Positions 1 to 10,270 of a stretch of DNA of 64,000 nt are shown here, piece after piece. Source of the stretch: Prorocentrum cordatum (Eukaryota > Sar > Dinophyceae > Prorocentrales > Prorocentraceae); contig CAUYUJ010004335.1 in NCBI GenBank assembly GCA_963575745.1, positions 1,232,207-1,296,206 on the forward strand. Reading direction: 5' to 3'. A model generated the notes under the pieces. It had not been told where the DNA came from. It did no database searches and saw only the letters and a program-made list of their open reading frames with translations. How positions within the stretch are numbered: position 1 is the stretch's first letter; each line of letters begins with the position of its first letter. A program made the translations under genes and the position numbers.

Positions 1-193
1 GACTCCAGCAAAATCCAGCGAGATCCAGCGAGTGAGGTGGTGACACGGATGTGCACTCCGGTCAGCGTTGGCCCGCATACTTCGGAGCAGTGGTAGTTCG
101 GACCAGGTGCAAATGTTGGCGCGTGGTGCGCACTCGAAGTGCGCGCAATCCTGGCTCCGCAGTTCTGCTTCGACGTGGGGTCCATAGGGTTCA

Positions 194-1501
194 ATGCGCC
201 CTGCCGCCCCTGCCGATTCTCAGCAGCGCGCGGCGGCTGCTTCCGCTGCTCTTCGCGAGGCGCGGCGATCCAGAGCCGCAAGCCTCCGGACCCCGTCATT
301 GGCATCCCAGTCGGCGAGCAGCTGGCGCGCGCCAGTCCCCCCTCTGGCGTCAATCACTCCACTCGTACAGGGCCAACCGTTTACGGTGTCCTGGGAGTGT
401 CTGCCATCCCGCGCCAGTCATCGCTTGAAGCTGCTTCTCAAGAGATTGGAGTCGGCCATCACCTTGACACAAGTTGCGCCAAATGCTGTTTGCGACTTCA
501 TCGGGGTCGCTCCTGGCAAGCGGCGGCGGACCAGCGTGAATGCACCTCCGCTCGAGCAGCTCGACATGCTGCGCTCTGCCCAATACGAGGGTTTCGACGT
601 CCATGCCATTGTGGACGTATTGTTGGCAAAGAAACTTGGAGCTTCTGTGGGTAGTTCACTCAGCAGGTACGTGTCGTCCGCAAGGACAGTGAACGCTTTC
701 TGTGAGCTCCTAAACATGCCTTTTCTACCCACGACCCCAAGCACTGTGTACAATTTCGCCGCCGTGATCACACACGAGGGCACACTCAAGACAATGCTGT
801 CGGCGTGGCGCAAGTTTCATCATCTGGCAGGATATAATTGGCCTGTGGAGCACTCCCCTGTCTTGGCTGACATCAGGTCTGGGGCGCGCAAGCTGCAGCC
901 TCCAGCGCGTCCCAGGCCGCGTATTCAGAAGAGCTAGCTGCGGCAACTCTTGTTGCATCGTACCCAGACCGGAAATTTCTTTAGGGGCATGGGCTAGATG
1001 ATGGTTTATGCGTTCCTGCTCAGAGTGCCGTCCGAGCTGCTGGGGAAATTGAAGCCTTGCCTTCTGCAAGTGGATGGGGCCACTGTGCGCTTCGGCCCCA
1101 TCAGGCATAAAGGGCAGCTGCGCGCGCAGTCCACGCTCGAAGCCAAATGTGTTTGCAAGGTTGACCCCGTGCTTTGCGTGCACATGTGGGCGTCTTGGCT
1201 GCTTGCTGGCCGCGGCGACCCAGACGCGCTCGTATACCCGCCGGGGTACTACAGCAAATTTCTGTCGGGTCTTCGCGACGACCTCGTCGCCGTCGGCACG
1301 CCAGCGGCAGAAGCCTCTGGAATCACTTCCAACGCTTTCCGCCGTGGGGCCGCGATGGACACTCATGACTCTGACGGGTTCGCCGCGGCCTGTGCCAGAG
1401 GAGAATGGCGGAGCAGAGCCGTCACAGCTTACATACCGCCTACCACAATTGAGTCCCAGGCCCTCGCCGAGGCTTTGTGCATGGAGTCAGACGAAGAGTG
1501 A
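194..1501 (+). pseudogene. Tyrosine recombinase (YR/integrase-like), broken by two in-frame stops
   Basis: The same frame runs from 194 to 937 and from 998 to 1501. Two TAG codons (935-937 and 995-997) separate the halves, and a TAG at 185-187 closes the frame upstream. The N-terminal half resembles the helical core-binding domain of tyrosine recombinases (AFCELLNMPFLPTTPS, then AWRKFHHLAGYNWP). The C-terminal half carries the catalytic signatures: an FLLRVPSELL box containing the first arginine, SNAFRRGAA at the position of the HxxR box, and GEWRSRAVTAYI with the candidate tyrosine nucleophile. The first residue of the HxxR box is Asn rather than His. Such enzymes cut and rejoin DNA in DIRS-like or Crypton elements. 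No reverse transcriptase is visible beside it, and upstream sequence lies outside the window. A short intron covering both stops is possible but less likely than decay. Confidence 0.7.
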
Positions 1502-1523
1502 TCCCGAATTGATGTGTTTCCGA

Positions 1524-1775
1524 TCGTTTTCCATTGGTCTCCATTGGGGGCGCGGTCCTATCGGAAGCGCTCCAATGGAAAACGACAGGAGTGGGAGGCA
1601 GGGGACCAACTTCCAGTGTCTCCCAGACTCTTCAGTTGGCTCCCTCCTCTCCTCCGCCTGCAGCTTGGGTTCGCGCGCAGGAGCGAGCCGCGACCCGCCC
1701 GCGTCCACCCTTAGGGGCGCGGTCCTATCGGAAGCGACCCAATGGAAAAGACAGGAGTGGGAGGCAGGGGACCAA
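1524..1775. repeat. Short inverted and direct repeats downstream of the YR pseudogene
   Basis: TCGTTTTCCATTGG (1524-1537) and its exact complement CCAATGGAAAACGA (1572-1585) form a 14-bp inverted repeat with a 34-base spacer. The segment about 1549-1613 (GGGCGCGGTCCTATCGGAAG onward) is repeated with few changes at about 1711-1775, directly before a TCC tract. It may be the end structure of the YR element or an unrelated small repeat. Confidence 0.6.
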
Positions 1776-1777
1776 CC

Positions 1778-1976
1778 CTTCCTCCTCCTCCTCCTCCTCC
1801 TCCTCCTCCTCCTGCTCCTCCACCTCTTTCGCCTACTCCGCATACTCCGCCTTCTCCGCCTCCTCCGCCTCCGCCCCCGCCTCCTCCTCCACCTCCACCT
1901 CCTCCTCCTCCTCCTCCTGCTCCTGCTCCTGCTCCTCCTCCTCCTCCTCCTCCTCCTCCTCCTCCTCCTCCTCCAT
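1778..1976 (+). repeat. (TCC)n microsatellite, interrupted
   Basis: About 200 bases of imperfect TCC triplets with GCC and ACC interruptions. All reading frames stay open, giving spurious poly-Ser, poly-Pro, poly-Leu or poly-Gly proteins. Confidence 0.95.
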
Positions 1977-2099
1977 TCCTTTGCCCTTTGCCTTCTGGAT
2001 AGCTCCCTCCTGTCACACCACGGGGCCGGTCGAAAGGGCGGGCCGGGCGTTTCGCCTGAGACTTCCTCACCATGTATGGCCCATATGCTGCAAAAACAA

Positions 2100-2190
2100 C
2101 CACACGTTCACAAATGGAGGTCGGGTGATTTTCAAAATGTGGCTCTCGCCTGAGCGCCGCGCTATATTCAGTTATGCAAACAGCACTTGT
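2100..2190 (+). repeat. Solitary copy of an ~85-bp dispersed repeat (family R1)
   Basis: Contains TTTTCAAAATGTGGCTCTCG followed by CCTGAGCGCCGCGC. The same core forms the short array at 4480-4772 and 14180-14462. Confidence 0.6.
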
Positions 2191-2224
2191 AAATACATGT
2201 TTGGTTGGAGCTTTGTGTGGAGCC

Positions 2225-4365
2225 ACGAAACGAGTGAGGGGTGTGCCGAAATGGGCGGGGGGGGGCATGCGGGCCCTGCCACTGGGGCCTTCGGTGGAGC
2301 TCCCCATGAGGCCACAAGCGTGTGAGGGGTGTGCCACAACTGGTGGCGGGGAGGCATGCGGGCCCTGCCACTGAGGTCCTCGGTGCAGTTCCGAATGGGG
2401 CCACGAAACACGTGAGGAGTTTACCGAAATTGGTGCGGCGGCCGCATGCGGGCCCTGCTATTGGAGCCTTCGGTGAAGTTCCCTCTGGAGCCACGAAGCG
2501 TGTGAGGGGTGTGCCGACAGTGGTGGTGGAGATGCATGCGGGCCCTGCGTCTGGGGCCTTCGGTGGAGCTGCCTATGGGGCCACGAAACACGTGAGGGTG
2601 TGCAGAAATGGGTGTGGCGGACGCATGCGGGCCCTGCCACTGGGGGCTTCGGTGGAGCTCCGTATGGGGTCACGAAACGTGTGAGGGGTGCGCCGAAACG
2701 TATTTGGGAAGCATGCAAGCCCTGCATCTGAGAGCTTCGGTGGAGCTCCCTCAGGGGCCATGAAACATGTGGAGGGCGCGCCAACCTGGGTGTGGCGGAC
2801 GCATGCGGGCGTTGGCACTGGGGCCTTCGGTGGAGCTCCCTATGGGGCCACGAATCGTTTGAGTGGCGTGCCGATGGAGCCTTCGGTGGAGCTCCCCATG
2901 GGGCCACGAAACGCGTGAGGGTGCGCCGAAATGAGTGTGGCGGACGCATGCGGACCGTGGTGGGCCTTCGGTGGAGCTCCCAATGGGGCCACGAAGCGAG
3001 TCAGGGGCGTGCCGACATTGGTGGTGGAAACGTGTGAGGGGTGCGCCGAAATGTAGTGGAGAAGCATGCAGGCCCTGCCACTGAAAGCTTCGGTGGAGCT
3101 CCCTATGTGGCCACGAAACGTGTGGAGGGCGCGCCAACCTGGGTGTGGCGGACGCATGCGGGCGTTGGCACTGGGGCCTTCGGTGGAGCTCCCTATGGGG
3201 CCACGAATCGTTTGAGTGGCGTGCCGATGGAGCCTTCGGTGGAGCTCCCCATGGGGCCACGAAACGCGTGAGGGTGCGCCGAAATGAGTGTGGCGGACGC
3301 ATGCGGACCGTGGTGGGCCTTCGGTGGAGCTCCCAATGGGGCCACGAAGCGAGTCAGGGGCGTGCCGACATTGGTGGTGGAAACGTGTGAGGGGTGCGCC
3401 GAAATGTAGTGGAGAAGCATGCAGGCCCTGCCACTGAAAGCTTCGGTGGAGCTCCCTATGTGGCCACGAAACGTGTGGAGGGCGCGCCAACCTGGGTGTG
3501 GCGGACGCATGCGGACGGTGGCACTGGAGCCTTCGGTAGGGGTCCCTATGGGGCCACGAAACGTATGAGGGGTGTGCCGATGGGGCCTTCGGTGGAGCTC
3601 CCTATGGAGCCAGGCAACGCGTGAAGGATGTGCCGAAATGAGTATGGCGGACGCGTGCGGACCGTGGCATTGGGGCCTTCGGTGGAGCTCCCAGCGGGGC
3701 CACGCAACGCGTCAGGGGTGTGCCGAAATGGGTGTGGCAGACGCATGCGGGCGGTGGCAATGGGGCCTTGGACGGAGCTCCCTCAGGGGATGTGAGGGGT
3801 GTGCAAACATTTTTGCGGCGGACGCATGCGAGCAGTGGCACTGGGGCTTTCGGTGGAGTCCCCTATGGGGCCACGAAACGCGTGAGGGGTGTGCCAAAAT
3901 GGCTGTGCCGGACGCATGCGGGCGGTGGGTGGCACTGGGGCCTTCGGTGGAGCTCCCTATGGGGCCATGAAACATCTGAGGGGTGTGCCGAAATGAGTGC
4001 GGCGGGCGCATGTGGGCGGTGGCACTGGGGCTTTCGGTGGAGCTCCCTATGGGGCCACGAAACGTGCGAGGGGTGTGCCGGAATCAGTGTGCTGGACGCA
4101 TGCGGGCGGTGGCACTGGGGCCCTTCGGTGGAGCTCCCTCAGGGGCCACGAAGAGTGCGAGGGGTGTGCAGACATTTTTGCGGCGGACGCATGCGGGCGG
4201 TGGCACTGGGGCCTTCGGTGGAGCTCCCTATGGGGCCACGAAGCGTGCGAGGAGTGTGCCGAAATTGGAGTGGCGGACGGACGCGGGCGGTGGCACTGGG
4301 GCCTTGGGTGGAGCTCCCTATGGCGCCACGAAACGTGTGAGGGGTGCACCGAAATGGTGGGCATG
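2225..4365. repeat. Degenerate 88-90 bp tandem satellite array
   Basis: The core TTCGGTGGAGCTCCCTATGG followed by GGCCACGAAACG recurs every 88-90 bases about 24 times, with the second block GACGCATGCGGGCGGTGGCAC between cores. Units differ by substitutions and small indels. A 353-bp block of four units (about 2760-3112) is repeated almost exactly at 3113-3465. Many long ORFs on both strands in this interval only reflect the repeat. In minus orientation the array directly follows the pyrimidine tract and hairpin module at 4375-4475. Confidence 0.95.
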
Positions 4366-4374
4366 CAGAGAGGA

Positions 4375-4475
4375 GAGGCACGGATGGGAGGAAGGAGGAG
4401 GGGGAGGAGGAAGAAGGGATCGCGGGGAGCTGTCTCTTCAAAACGAGAGCCCAACATCACAAGATGGTTGGAACA
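4375..4475 (-). repeat. Hairpin plus pyrimidine-tract module, copy c
   Basis: Read on the minus strand it holds a stem CCAAC/GTTGG (4467-4471 with 4451-4455), the word GGGCTCTCGTTTTGAAGAGA, then a TTC/TCC-rich tract leading into the 88-bp satellite. Related modules lie at 19820-19905 and 42026-42180 and also precede satellite repeats. Confidence 0.6.
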
Positions 4476-4479
4476 AATG

Positions 4480-4772
4480 CAAGAGCTTCACGGATTGAGG
4501 GCGGGTGGATTTCAAAATGTGACTCTTGCCATAGCGCCGCGCACGATCGTTTCAAAAACTTGCAACAACAATTTCACGGATTGAGGGCGGCCCGTTTTCA
4601 AAATGTGGCTCTCACCTTCGCGCCGGGTGCATTCGTTCTGAAAAGAATGCTAGAGCTTCACGGATTGAGGGCGGGTGTTTTTCAAGATGTGGCTCTCGCC
4701 ACCGCGACGCGCACACTCGCCTTAACAACTAGAGTTTCACGGATTGAGGGCGGGCCGTTTTCAAAATGTGGC
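4480..4772 (+). repeat. R1 ~85-bp repeat array, left half
   Basis: Three to four units of TTCACGGATTGAGGGCGGG then TTTTCAAAATGTGGCTCTCG then a GCGCCGCGCACATTCG-like block. The last unit stops after AAAATGTGGC, where the copia element begins. The missing remainder of that unit is found at 14180. Confidence 0.85.
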
Positions 4773-4827
4773 CCTGGGAAATCGAGGAGAGCGAGAGAGA
4801 GGCATAGACATATACATATATATATAT

Positions 4828-4858
<31 letters not shown>

Positions 4859-4939
4859 CATATATGTATATATATACATATATATATATATGTATATATA
4901 TATATCGTATCCATAGCTTCTTTGGCACCAGAGTTGTCA
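4773..4939 (+). repeat. Copia 5' LTR, expanded by an (AT)n tract
   Basis: GGGAAATCGAGGAGAG (about 4776) and TATCGTATCCA..AGC.TCTTTGG to GTTGTCA (ends 4939) match the 3' LTR at 14104-14179. The internal GA run of the 3' copy is replaced here by about 100 bases of TATACATA repeats. The start is uncertain by a few bases. Confidence 0.7.
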
Positions 4940-4951
4940 TGGTAGCGGAGC
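4940..4951 (+). promoter_or_regulatory. Primer-binding site resembling the initiator Met tRNA 3' end
   Basis: TGGTAGCGGAGC lies immediately after the 5' LTR. The classic plant copia/gypsy site complementary to initiator Met tRNA is TGGTATCAGAGC, a 10 of 12 match. Position and sequence both suit priming of minus-strand synthesis. Confidence 0.65.
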
Positions 4952-5060
4952 TGGCTACGGCCAGTTCCTGCTAAGGCGACCCTCCCTTCGGGCGCTGGCC
5001 GCCCGCGCGATCGCAGCCGACCGTGGGCAGGAGGATCCACGGAAGCAGCATCGAGCAAGG

Positions 5061-6276
5061 CATCAAGCTGAGGAGCGAGAAGCAGAACTACGGGACCTAC
5101 GTGATCCACAGCACGACCTACGTGGACAACAGCAGAGGGCAGCACGAGAAGCAGAACTACGAGATCTACGTGATCAAAAGCACGCCTTACGTGGTCAACA
5201 GCAGAAAGCAGCACGAAAAGCAGAACTACGAGAGCTACGTGATCAAAAGCACGACCTACTTGGTCAACAGCACCAGGCAGCACGAGAAGCGCAGCTTCGA
5301 GATCTACGTGATCGAAGATGACAGAGACAGGGGCAGAATGGCAAGGTTCGGGGTTGAAACCACTGAACTTCGACGGACTCGAGGAGAACTGGATGGAGCG
5401 GTCGTTCGTGATGCGGGCTTTCTTGGGCGGACAGACGGCGCAGGCGCACCTCTTGTTGGAGGCCGCAGAGCAGCAAGCAGGCCCTGACATCAGCATGGCG
5501 GAGACGCTGCATAGTCTCGGAGCGGAAGACGTGACGGCCAACAAGAAGATGTTCGTCTCACTGGTGATGACGGTGAAGGGTAGCGTTCAGATGTTGACCA
5601 GGAGCATAGAGGACCAGAACGGCGCGCTGGCCTGGAGGGCGCTGGTCAAGCGCTACGAGCCAGCCACGGCGATCAGGGCGCAGAGCATCATGACGAGAGT
5701 GCTCAATGCGAAGCAGTTCCCTGGTACCCTGGCGGAGTTCGAGACACAGCACTCGGAGTGGGAGCGTGACATCAGGCGGCGTCTGGTGAGGTGTTCAACG
5801 CAGGCGTGACGAAGGGTATCTCCCTACAGAAGGCGCCGCGCAACATACGAACGGTACTACAGATGCAGAGTGGGAGAAGCTATGACAAGCTGGTCAACAC
5901 GACAATACAGTGATTGCAAGCGGCAATGGTCTGAGAGGAAGGCTGCCATCGGATCCAGACTACGCCGAGCGGATCTGGTGCAGGCAGGGGCTACGGCAGT
6001 GCAGCGATGGAGGTGGACGCACTGGCAAGACAATACGGCAGCAAGGGCGACCAGAAAGGCAAAGGCGACGGCAAAGGAGATCAGAAAGGTAAAGGCAAAG
6101 GCTACGAAGGTAAAGGCAAGAGCCACGGCACAGATACGATGAAAAGAGCAGCGGCGACGAAGACATCCCCTTGGAGCATGACGGGCACACCTGAAACAAG
6201 GCCGTGCTACAACTGCGGTGGACGGGGCCACTACGCACGGGACGGTTGGTACCGAGAAGGTAAAGGCGCGACATGA
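5061..6276 (+). pseudogene. Copia gag (coiled coil, capsid-like core, zinc knuckle), frameshifted
   Basis: Frame 3 from about 5061 encodes three and a half copies of a 23-residue charged repeat (EAELRDLRDQKHALRGQQQK-like, 69-bp DNA period), probably a coiled coil. It ends at a TGA overlapping the ATG at 5318. Frame 2 (5318-5809) continues with the gag core (LNFDGLEENWMERSFVMRAF onward to HSEWERDIRR). Frame 1 then resumes near 5785 with EVFNAGVTKGISLQKAPRN and has a TGA near 5911. It reaches a Lys/Gly-rich linker and the knuckle CYNCGGRGHYARDGW, where the last cysteine of CCHC has become glycine. Gag would coat the element RNA. At least two frame changes, one internal stop and the knuckle mutation show it is dead. 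Confidence 0.75.
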
Positions 6277-6299
6277 CATAATAGCGACAACAAGAGCAA

Positions 6300-7164
6300 G
6301 AAAGGCACCGTGAACGAGGTCACCAACGGCGGCTGGAGCCAGGTCGGCACATCAGCAAGCCATATTGGAGCTCAAGGACCGCAGCAGCCTGAAGTTCGAG
6401 CCACCATGCAGGAGGCGACCCACGAGAGCGAGTGGGAGCAAGCCTACGAGAGCGAGCGGGAGGAAAGATGTATCTTCGCGATCACGAAGACGGAGCACAG
6501 GAAGGCGTGCAGCACGGTCTCAGATGGCGTCTGTAACACCCTGTGGATGGTGACGGGCAACTGCGCGGACGAGCACGTCTGCGGTCGAGGCGACTCCCCA
6601 CGCGCGCCGATCATGTCGAGTAAGAATCAGAACCTGACGGTCGCTGACGGCAGGCCCCCTGCAGCACTACGGCTCGAAGACGGTCACGCTATACATCGCA
6701 GGGGGCAGGAAGCTCATCATGGAGTTCCAGGTCACGGACGTGAAGCAGCCCTTCATGAGCGCTGGGAAGTTCTATAGCCGTACCCCCATCCAGGTGGCAT
6801 GGTATGACGGCAGAGGAGGACTGTTGAAGCACGAGGCGGCGGGCTTGATCAAACTGATGAAGGTCAACAACAGCTACGACAGCACGGAAGAGGTCCGCAC
6901 GGAGATGACGCTGCTTGCGCCTATCGGGGCGGCGGCCGCTGCAGCGCCAGTACCAACAGCAGGACTAGCACGACCAGCACCAGCAGCACCACGACCTGCA
7001 GCGGATGCATTACAAGACGTACCAGAGGAAGGACCAACAGCAGTACAAGAAGATCGGGAGCACGTGGAGCCAGAAACGACAGCGCACGGGCTACCTGGAC
7101 CACGGGCACCAAGCACGGAGGAGATCGAGAGGCACGAGCTGACGCACTACCCTGCTGAGCCCTG
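6300..7164 (+). pseudogene. Copia protease / pre-integrase region, degraded
   Basis: Between gag and integrase. The segment from 6719 reads MEFQVTDVKQPFMSAGKFYS, plausible for the end of the aspartic protease region. A Pro/Ala-rich linker follows, then the zinc-binding pre-integrase motif HELTHYPAEPWCEICAKAKA at about 7134-7193, which I recognise as typical of copia elements. No intact DTG/DSG protease triad was found. Confidence 0.55.
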
Positions 7165-7878
7165 GTGCGAGATCTGCGCGAAGGCGAAGGCCAACGACAT
7201 AGCGCACAGGAGGAAGGACAGACGCGACGAGATCACCCCGTTACTAAGCTTGACTGCGGCCAGGCAAGCGTTGAGGGGGACCCAGTCAACTTCGAGTTCG
7301 TCGTGGGCAGTGACGCCTCCACGGGTAGCATCTGGAGCTCAACCATCACCCAGAAGGGACGAGACGACCTCTACACCGTAGCCTCGGCAGTCTCGTGGAT
7401 CGCAGAGCTGGGTCACTCACGGGTCACACTACAATCAAAGAGCGCGGCAACGTTCGCGTTCATCGTAGTCCTGAGAACCGGGGCGAGCAAGGATGGCAAC
7501 TGCGAGACGACCCTGCTGCGGCAGTCCGAGAGGTACCACAGCCAGGCGAACGGCAGAGCTGGGAGGGCCATCCAGACGATCAGGAAGCAAGTCAGGACGC
7601 TGACGCTGGCGGTCTCAGAGAGGCTGAAGCACCACCTTAGGCCCGGCTCGACGTTCCTCACCCGGTTGCCTCGCCACGCCGCGTGGCTGTACAGTCGATA
7701 CATGGTGCACGAGGACACTAACCTGGCCCCCTACGAGAAGACGCACATGCTCAAGTACCAGACGATAGGCGAAGCGTTGGTGCAGGAGGCCCGGGGCGCA
7801 GATCAACAAGCTGGAGCTCTCGTGGCTGGAGGGCATCTGGCTGGGCAGAGACGCGAGGACGGACGAGCACCTGATTGA
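7165..7878 (+). pseudogene. Copia integrase core (rve-like), catalytic Glu lost
   Basis: One open frame carries the second half of the RNase-H-fold integrase: TITQKGRDDLYTVASAV, then SERYHSQANGRAGRAIQTIR, then RLPRHAAWLYSRYMVHEDTN. The family consensus at the third catalytic residue is SxxNGxxERA. Here the codon is GGG, so the Glu is Gly. The first Asp is not recognisable. The protein would have inserted element cDNA into the genome; this copy could not. Confidence 0.7.
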
Positions 7879-7921
7879 CACACCGACGGGGGCATTCAGG
7901 TCCAGAGCGGAAAGAAGGAAG

Positions 7922-9091
7922 GTGGAGAGCAGGCGCTGGGACAAGGAGCTGTTTGAGAAGATGAAGTGGGCACCGTGGGAGCCGACACAGACGACGAGAG
8001 GGCGCCCACCGACACAACGTTCGATACAGGGCCCGATCCTGCTGGGACCGCTACCGCGACAGCAGCGGCGGCAGCGGCGGCACCACACGGAGAGCAAGCA
8101 CCACCAGCGCAGCCGGCCGGCACCAGCGGCAGCGGCAGCGACAGCTCCATTTGACGATATCGGCATGGACAGGAGCAGGATGGTGAAGAGGCCGAGAGCG
8201 GAGAGTGCAGGACCCTCTGCGCGAAGGGCATCACCACTGCAACCAGGAGGAGCACCGCTGTCAGAGAGGAACCCTAAGAGAGATCACGAAAGAGACGGAA
8301 GAAGAGAAGATAAAAAGTCCCAACTGGCAAACATCAGCGCAACCAGGGAGATGTGCGAAGAGCCGACGGTGGAGAACGAGGTCGACGCGATGGAGGGCGA
8401 CTTCACGGAGGCCAGGAAGGAGCACCTCGAGAAGATCGCATGTGAAGCGAAGGAGATCGTGAAGGTGATCCCGATCAGCGAGATGACGTCCAGGATCCCG
8501 ACGGGCAAGTGGGTCGACACCTACCAGGCGGACGGCACGAAGAAGAGCAGGTGGACCACGAGGGGCTTCGAGCAGCGAGCCTACGGGCACGAAAACTTTG
8601 TGGCGACGACGCCGTCGCTATCACACCTGAAAGCGATGTTGGTCAACGCAGAGATCCACAACCACGTCGTGGCGCTCGGCGACTGCAGCGGGGCGTTCTA
8701 CCAGGCACCGCTAAAGGAGGATCGCATCTTCCTGGAGCCGCCACCTGAAGCTGAAGTACTGGAAGGACATGTTTGGGAAGCCTCGTGCACGTTGCCAGGG
8801 CTGAAGGGCGCACCGAAGGCCTGGGAGGACCACAGCGCGGGGACCCTGGAAGAGATGGACCTGGAGAAGGGACACCATGACGAATGTTTATTCATGAGGG
8901 CGAAGGACAACGCCAAGGCGGGCAAGCACGCTGACGATTTCCTGCTGACAGGGACGCGCGAGTCAGTCGACAAGTTTTTGATCGATATGGGCAACAAACT
9001 GAAGCTATCTGATGCGGTGAGCCTGCACAAGGACGGCGACGAGGCGACGTTCCTGAGCATGCAGGTGAAGAAGATCAAACGCCAAGGGTGA
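7922..9091 (+). pseudogene. Copia reverse transcriptase domain (RVT_2 type)
   Basis: The frame is open for 389 codons; the start given is only the ORF start. From about residue 140 it matches copia reverse transcriptases: SRWTTRGFEQRAYGHENFVA, then VVALGDCSGAFYQAPL (motif A Asp), LEPPPEAEVLEG, LPGLKGAPKAWEDH, and KHADDFLLTG, the equivalent of the YVDD box with both Asp retained. It ends at a TGA after KKIKRQG. The downstream RNase H lies in another frame, so a frameshift near 9085 separates them. The domain copied element RNA to cDNA. Confidence 0.8.
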
Positions 9092-9695
9092 CTACCTCAT
9101 TGGCGGGAAAACCTCGGTCATAGACGACATCGCGAAGGAACTCGGGCTGGAGAATGCGAAACCTTACGCGTTGCCAGAAACCGAGATCGATGCGAAGATG
9201 GAGGATGATGACGTGAAATCATCCAGCTGGCCAGCCACAGACCAGGACATCCAGCATGGAGTTGGCGTTATCAGTCGGGGCGTGGCGGGGCCAACAGGAG
9301 CAGACCTGCGACGCGCGAAGAAGATGGCACGGTGCCTGGCAGGCACGAAGGACCTCAAGATGAAGCTGATTCCCGACAGGAGCGAAGCCACTGCGCAGTG
9401 CATGGTCGATGCGGACTGGGCCGACAACAGGACAAACAAAGTATCTACGAGCGGCGGGGCGCCGAAGTACTACGGGTGCACGGTGTTGTCCTGGCCGAGG
9501 CGCCAAGGATATGAGGCGCTAAATTCGGCGGAGGGCGAATTGCGCGCACTGGGCCCAGGAGCTGCAGAGGAGTTGGGCCCGGCATCAGAGATCGCGGGGC
9601 CGGGCGAGCCGACGGCACCACGAAAGAGGAGCGACAGCAGCAGCGCGTTGCACATAGTCAAGAAGCGGGGGCCCGGCAAGATGAAGGCGGCATTC
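9092..9695 (+). pseudogene. Copia RNase H, part 1 (interrupted)
   Basis: Begins in a new frame with DYLIGGKTSVIDDIAKELGL and continues through KMARCLAGTKDLKMKLIPD, QCMVDADWADNRTNKVST and EGELRALGPGAAEELGPAS to SALHIVKKRGPGKMK. These are typical of the copia RT-RNase H junction and RNase H. The frame runs into TGA at the boundary with the inserted YR element; the remaining part resumes at 13729. Confidence 0.75.
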
Positions 9696-9975
9696 TGAGG
9701 GCGCTCGCTTTCGGGAAAGGGGCTTCGGGGGTGGGCGCGCGGAACACCCCAGCTAATCCTCGTCGGTCGACTGCTGGATCCGCTCTCACGGTTCGTTGGC
9801 GCAGGCGCCGCGGCAGCTCCGCCGACGGGGCGTTCGCCGCCCCCGCGCAGCCAACGGCGCAACAGCGATTCGGGCGGCGCGCAGCCCAACGCCAGGGTCG
9901 CGCCCCCCAGAAAGGAAGTCCGATGGGGGGAAAATTCCCACGAGGGGGCGCCGCCAGCCCTCCGTCGCATGGAGC
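9696..9975 (+). repeat. Split direct repeat A1 (left end)
   Basis: Starts TGAGGGCGCTCGCTTTCGGG. Closely matched by A2 at 13143 over about 215 bases (GGATCCGCTCTCACGGTTCG, GCCCAACGCCAGGGTCG), then more loosely for another 60. Confidence 0.85.
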
Positions 9976-9991
9976 TGGCGCGACAAATTAA

Positions 9992-10270
9992 AACCAGCCT
10001 CGCTGCTGTCTCGCCGGGAAACTCCGCGAAGTTTTTTCCAGAAGCGAGCGCTTCAACGATGAGCGAGGCTCGGGGCCGGCCGCCCTCCAGGCCATCCGGG
10101 GGGCGCGCAAGAACTGCCTCTGCAGCGGCGAAGGCGCCTTGGAGCGCACTTTTAAGGAGCGCCGTGATATCTTCAAGAGCAAGCGCGCCCCCCCGCGCCC
10201 GCGGCGCGCGGCCGCGGGCAAGCTGAGCGGGAACGCGCGCCACTTGGCGCAGGATTGCAAGTTCAGCTGA
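9992..10270 (+). CDS. Small basic ORF in the YR element, unrecognised
   Basis: Frame 2 is open from the codon after TAA (9989-9991) to TGA at 10268-10270, about 92 codons without an obvious start. It reads like protein (RSERFNDERGSGPAALQAIR, KERRDIFKSKRAPPRPRR) and holds C, C, H, C residues in an order loosely like a zinc knuckle, though spacing does not fit. It could be a remnant of a gag-like or nucleic-acid-binding ORF. Chance openness in GC-rich DNA is not excluded. Confidence 0.25.
   Translation, partial: NQPRCCLAGKLREVFSRSERFNDERGSGPAALQAIRGARKNCLCSGEGALERTFKERRDIFKSKRAPPRPRRAAAGKLSGNARHLAQDCKFS

Noticed and set aside
2225-4365. CRISPR array, because of regular 88-bp spacing
   Set aside because: Whole units are similar, there are no unique spacers, and the DNA is eukaryotic in character with no cas-like gene.
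4790-4915. Origin or promoter in the TATA-rich stretch
   Set aside because: It is a simple TATACATA expansion inside the copia 5' LTR. No further signal.
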